Shown: positions 19,393-20,137 of the stretch, piece by piece
How positions within the stretch are numbered: the stretch's first letter is position 1
Layout of the letters: the number at the start of each line of letters is the position of its first letter
From: Silene noctiflora
Lineage: Eukaryota > Streptophyta > Magnoliopsida > Caryophyllales > Caryophyllaceae
NCBI GenBank assembly: GCA_009801015.1
Contig: VHZZ01004122.1
Coordinates: 52,751 to 72,887, forward strand
Direction of reading: 5' to 3'
DNA length: 20,137 nucleotides
The notes under the pieces: generated by a model
What the model was told of the DNA's origin: nothing
Database searches by the model: none
What the model saw: the letters and a program-made list of their open reading frames with translations, nothing else
Position numbers and translations under genes: made by a program

Positions 19393-19738
19393 ACATATTG
19401 AAATAGTAGATTAGAGTTCAATCTACTGTTTTCCAATATGTTGCTCCCTTCCATCATATTCACATTAGTAGATTGTGAAAAATAAATCTGTCAATTATTT
19501 ACACATAGATACAACAATCTATATTAACCTAAACTCGCTAATTACCAAACACTTCTACTAAATCTACTAATTAAAATATACTAATCAAACCTGTCAAACC
19601 AATCTATCATTTATAATCTGTTTGACCAATCTTCTTCTGCTCATAGTAATATCCTGAGAACCAAACAGGGCCTATGACACAAAACTACTCTAAAGACGAA
19701 AAAGTTATTCGTATACTCCACTTTGTTAACAGTTTATC
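19393..19738. other. AT-rich spacer between two transposons
   Basis: No gene. Contains a small inverted repeat AGTAGATT...AATCTACT (about 19405-19427). The right part ends in GAACCAAACAGGGCC, a phrase typical of Tourist/hAT MITE ends, but no partner terminus was fixed. Confidence 0.4.
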
Positions 19739-20137
19739 CACTACAAGGAAAACACGGAAAACTGACGGGTAAAATCCGTCAGAAACGGCTAAAATCCGTC
19801 AGAAATTAGATTTCCTGACGGAAGTTCCGTCAGTAAAGTGCGCCAGCCCAAACCGTCACGAAAAAAGCCATACTGACGGGTACTCCGTCAGAACTTCATT
19901 TTACTGACGGTTAATCCGTCGGTAATTACTGACGGATATACCGTCAGTATTTTCATTTTACTGATGGTTACTCCGTCAGTAATTACTGACGGAATATCCG
20001 TCAGTAATTTGAAAATACTGACGGAAGTTTCGTCAGAACAACATTTTCTGACGGAAAAACCGTCAGTAATAGGACTACTGACGGTTAGTCCGTCAGAAAT
20101 TATGGTCAGATAGGACAAATTTCTGACGGACTATCCG
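19739..20137. mobile_element. Terminus of a CACTA (En/Spm) transposon, continuing past the window
   Basis: It begins CACTACAAGGAAAAC at 19739, matching the CACTACAAGAAAA terminal inverted repeat of plant CACTA elements. The 3-bp target duplication would be ATC (19736-19738). From 19762 on, CTGACGG and CCGTCAG words alternate as 19-bp palindromes (7-5-7), for example 19815-19833, 19873-19891, 19929-19947, 19961-19979, 19986-20004, 20048-20066 and 20078-20096. Subterminal repeats of this kind bind the element-encoded DNA-binding protein in En/Spm. The minus-strand open frame at 20118-19888 is only these repeats translated. No transposase is in the window. Confidence 0.85.

Noticed and set aside
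19888..20118. Minus-strand 76-codon open frame with repeating SVITDGLTVS
   Set aside because: It is the translation of the CACTA subterminal repeats.

Overview
This is an ordinary-looking stretch of plant nuclear DNA. It is AT-rich and holds four intron-containing genes with GT-AG introns: a light-harvesting gene (LHCA4), a MIKC*-type MADS-box gene, a plant HNH-nuclease gene and a cyclic-Dof-factor gene. Short transposon-derived elements fill much of the non-coding space. The gene set points to a eudicot. Several dispersed repeats look like ones I associate with Caryophyllales (amaranths, chenopods, pinks), but that placement is only a guess. Three N bases (8831, 19049, 19152) show this is assembly sequence.

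Layout. 1-341 looks like the 3' end of an LTR. 393-676 is a tandem array of doubly palindromic units of about 31-33 bp. LHCA4 (+) has three exons between 1588 and 2642, preceded by a CCAAT/GATA-type light promoter. An AGL30/AGL65-like MADS gene (-) runs from 6495 down to 3315 in 11 coding exons, convergent with LHCA4. 6496-9041 is a divergent intergenic space with a SINE-like repeat, A-rich DNA and a hAT-like MITE ending 59 bp before the HNH start codon. The HNH gene (+) has four exons from 9042 to 13517, with a 3.2-kb first intron full of repeats. 13518-15676 has no recognisable gene. The CDF/Dof gene (-) has two exons from 17951 down to 15677, a mini-Stowaway in its intron, and TATA and G-box-like motifs upstream. 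18792-19384 is a hAT-like element with a perfect 8-bp target-site duplication. From 19739 to the window end is the terminus of a CACTA (En/Spm) transposon with palindromic subterminal repeats.

The four genes do not form a functional cluster. LHCA4 is a photosystem I antenna protein, the MADS protein belongs to a pollen-expressed class, the CDF protein belongs to the photoperiod/clock family, and the HNH protein is largely uncharacterised. I rebuilt all four coding sequences exon by exon. Each stays in frame, with lengths of 252, 360, 180 and 399 residues, and no break was seen.

I found no convincing novel system. The most useful observations are the precise boundaries of several non-autonomous transposons, a 126-bp duplication whose two copies carry reciprocal N calls, the palindromic array near the left edge, the microexons of the MADS gene, and the MITE beside the HNH start.
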